A stretch of 44,201 bases of DNA from Acidobacteriota bacterium. GTDB taxonomy: Bacteria > Acidobacteriota > Blastocatellia > RBC074. Location of the stretch: contig JAFDVL010000121.1 in assembly GCA_018268995.1 (NCBI GenBank), forward strand, positions 1 through 44,201, written 5' to 3'. The notes under the pieces were generated by a model. That model had not been told where the DNA came from. It searched no databases and was given only the letters and a program-made list of their open reading frames with translations. The position numbers and the translations under genes were made by a program. Below, one piece after another: positions 42,546-44,201 of the stretch (the stretch's first letter is position 1; each line of letters starts with the position of its first letter).

Positions 42546-43592
42546 TCAAACGAGATTTTTTACAGTATCAATAAACGCTTTTGCGTTTTCCACGGGCACC
42601 TGGGGCAGAATCCCATGTCCCAGATTCATAATGTGTCCGACACCGCCTGCTTTGCCGAGGATTTCCTGCACAGACGTGGCAATAGTTTCTTTGCTTCCCA
42701 GCAAAATGCAAGGGTCAAGATTTCCCTGCAAGGCCAAATTGCCAAACCCTGCGGCATCCAGACGCCGTCGGGCATCGCCTATATCAATGCGCCAATCAAT
42801 GCTCAAGACATCTGCTCCAGTCGTCGCCATCTGCTCCAGCACATTGCCGCAACCATTGATATACATAATCGTCGGGATGCCTGTGCGCTTAAGTCCGGCG
42901 AAAACCTTTTGTTCATAGGGAAGCGCGAATTCCGCATACGCCTGCGGTGATAGTTCGCCTGCCCAGGTGTCAAAAAGCTGAATTGCCTGTGCTCCGGCTT
43001 CGATTTTAGCGTTGAGGTAAATTGTGATGACCTCGGCCAGTTTGTCGAGCAGTTTGTGCAACAGACTTGGCGCACTGTACATCATTTTTTTCAGTTCGGC
43101 GAAGTTTTTTGAGGTTCCGCCTTCGACCATATAAGACGCCAGTGTGAACGGTGCGCCGGCAAAACCGATGAGTGGAACTGCATTGTTAATTTGTTTGCGC
43201 AGCAAGCGAATCGTATCCAGCGCGTAGGGTGTCTTTTCGGTAGGATCGGGAATAATCAGCTTGTCAATTTGTTCTTCCGTACGAATTGGCGTGTCGAAAA
43301 CGGGCCCCTTGCCTTCGGTGAGTTCCAGATGCATTCCCATCGCTTCCACGGGAATGAGAATGTCTGAAAACATGATCACGGCATCCACGCCAAGAATATC
43401 CAGCGGTTGCAGCGAAACTTCAGCGGCCAAATCGGGTGTTTTGCAGAGCGTCAGAAAATCCGTTTGCTTGCGCACCGCGCGATATTCCGGCAGGTAGCGT
43501 CCCGCCTGTCGCATCATCCATACGGGAGGGCGATCTACAGGCTGGCGAAATGCCGCCCGGATCAATCGGTCATTTTGAATTGCTTGTGTCAT
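42546..43592 (-). CDS. hemE: Uroporphyrinogen decarboxylase
   Basis: A 348-residue HemE that removes four carboxyls from uroporphyrinogen III in haem synthesis. The signatures PVDRPPVWMMRQAGRYLPEY and GFAGAPFTLASYMVEGG are present, as is the later QLFDTWAGELSP. It is the first gene of the minus-strand run here. No other haem gene is visible before the end of the window. Confidence 0.97.
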   Translation of the reverse strand: MTQAIQNDRLIRAAFRQPVDRPPVWMMRQAGRYLPEYRAVRKQTDFLTLCKTPDLAAEVSLQPLDILGVDAVIMFSDILIPVEAMGMHLELTEGKGPVFDTPIRTEEQIDKLIIPDPTEKTPYALDTIRLLRKQINNAVPLIGFAGAPFTLASYMVEGGTSKNFAELKKMMYSAPSLLHKLLDKLAEVITIYLNAKIEAGAQAIQLFDTWAGELSPQAYAEFALPYEQKVFAGLKRTGIPTIMYINGCGNVLEQMATTGADVLSIDWRIDIGDARRRLDAAGFGNLALQGNLDPCILLGSKETIATSVQEILGKAGGVGHIMNLGHGILPQVPVENAKAFIDTVKNLV

Positions 43593-43764
43593 AAACTCTT
43601 TAATTACTCAAGGTGACGATTGACGCCCCCAATTGAATCGCCGAGTGTACCACACGAAGCGATTTTAGGAATGTCATAGAAGTGTCAAAAAGAAAAATGG
43701 GAGCAGTTGACGATTGGTTGTTTTTTATGCGTGTACAAATCAAGTGCAGAGAAAGGATTCATTT

Positions 43765-44010
43765 ATGCCGTTTCGTGAACAACTGACTTCTTGCCCCCGT
43801 TGCCATATGGTAATTTCCATTGACTCCATCATGATTGATGAACGTGCCACCATCCGCATCATTGGAAAATGCAATAACGCCAGTTGCCAAACGCAAGGAA
43901 TTTGCCGCGATATTGATCCATTGCAGATTGCCGCTTACGAATCATCGTTAATCCGTGCCGCGCAAGAGCAACGCCGTGCGCAGGCTCCTGCTCGTGGTTT
44001 AGGGCATTAA
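43765..44010 (+). CDS. Small zinc-ribbon-like protein
   Basis: An 81-residue protein from ATG 43765, preceded by AAAGGA. It has C-P-R-C near residue 10 and C-x4-C-x5-C (KCNNASCQTQGIC) near residues 37-47, so a metal-binding ribbon is likely. The tail is Ala/Gln/Arg-rich. No family recognised. It is divergent from hemE. Confidence 0.68.
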   Translation: MPFREQLTSCPRCHMVISIDSIMIDERATIRIIGKCNNASCQTQGICRDIDPLQIAAYESSLIRAAQEQRRAQAPARGLGH

Positions 44011-44201
44011 TAACCCGGTTGTCTCTTTACCCTGTGGCCGGGTGCATGAACGCTTTACTTCAGTGATTTGCACCTGGCTCTAACTGGTAATAAGAACCGC
44101 GCTCACCCCACCGCTTTGTTGGTTCCCGTCGCACCTTAATTGCAACACTTTTCTCCTTTTTCCCACCATTGCTTTCGATTTTAGATCGGTTTTCAATTCA
44201 G
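44011..44201. other. Gene-free right end
   Basis: About 190 bases without a recognised gene. ACCCGG (44013-44018) and CCGGGT (44038-44043) form a weak hairpin without a T-tract. Confidence 0.4.

Overview
The window looks like a chromosomal segment of an Acidobacteriota bacterium, most likely class Blastocatellia. The taxonomic pointers are a VWFA-related protein of the acidobacterial TIGR03436 type, a very large secreted protein ending in a TIGR03437-type 'Solibacter' C-terminal domain, a PEP-CTERM sorting signal, and moderate GC. No phage, transposase, CRISPR array, rRNA or tRNA was recognised. The placement is inference from gene content; no rRNA is available.

Layout. 0.2-3.1 kb: thioredoxin and thioredoxin reductase (trxA-trxB), then glycogen synthase glgA. 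3.4-4.9 kb: a membrane protein joining a sigma-region-4-like helix-turn-helix to a zinc-finger anti-sigma-like domain. 5.1-12.7 kb: a tight minus-strand run of uvrA, a YkgJ-type cysteine-cluster protein, a family 2 glycosyltransferase, an RfbF-like nucleotidyltransferase, a membrane acyltransferase-like protein, a DUF72 protein and an unknown protein; three junctions are ATGA overlaps. 12.8-13.8 kb: a probable Panacea-type toxin-antitoxin pair with its own strong promoter and two palindromes.

13.8-19.1 kb is the most interesting part. In transcription order it carries an NrtR-type Nudix/winged-helix regulator, a bacterial PARG-like macrodomain hydrolase, a nicotinamidase-like amidase, a vWA protein with an intact MIDAS, and a YegI-like protein kinase. 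Three copies of a 17-bp palindromic site with an identical 10-bp core (ATACGCTAAG) lie upstream of the regulator (two, one over its -10 box) and upstream of the amidase (one). This points to one regulon joining NAD/ADP-ribose metabolism to a kinase/vWA signalling pair. The intergenic spaces of this cluster are filled with palindromic repeats.

19.2-30.4 kb: a Tat-signal zinc-ribbon protein divergent from mpl (peptidoglycan recycling), two secreted proteins, a PEP-CTERM protein with a structured leader, recF-gyrB, a lipoprotein, an EI24/CysZ-like membrane protein and two small unknown genes. 30.5-37.5 kb: a 1889-residue secreted M36 metallopeptidase mosaic (jelly-roll-like, IPT/TIG, Kelch, Ig-like and TIGR03437 parts) and the VWFA-related protein. 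37.6-43.6 kb: a minus-strand housekeeping run of hemE, a catalytic and a non-catalytic M16 peptidase, ribH, nusB and a membrane-dipeptidase-like gene. The window ends with a small four-cysteine protein on the plus strand.

Start codons were chosen by ribosome-binding sites and family alignment from memory. All family names rest on motifs read by eye; no database search was run.
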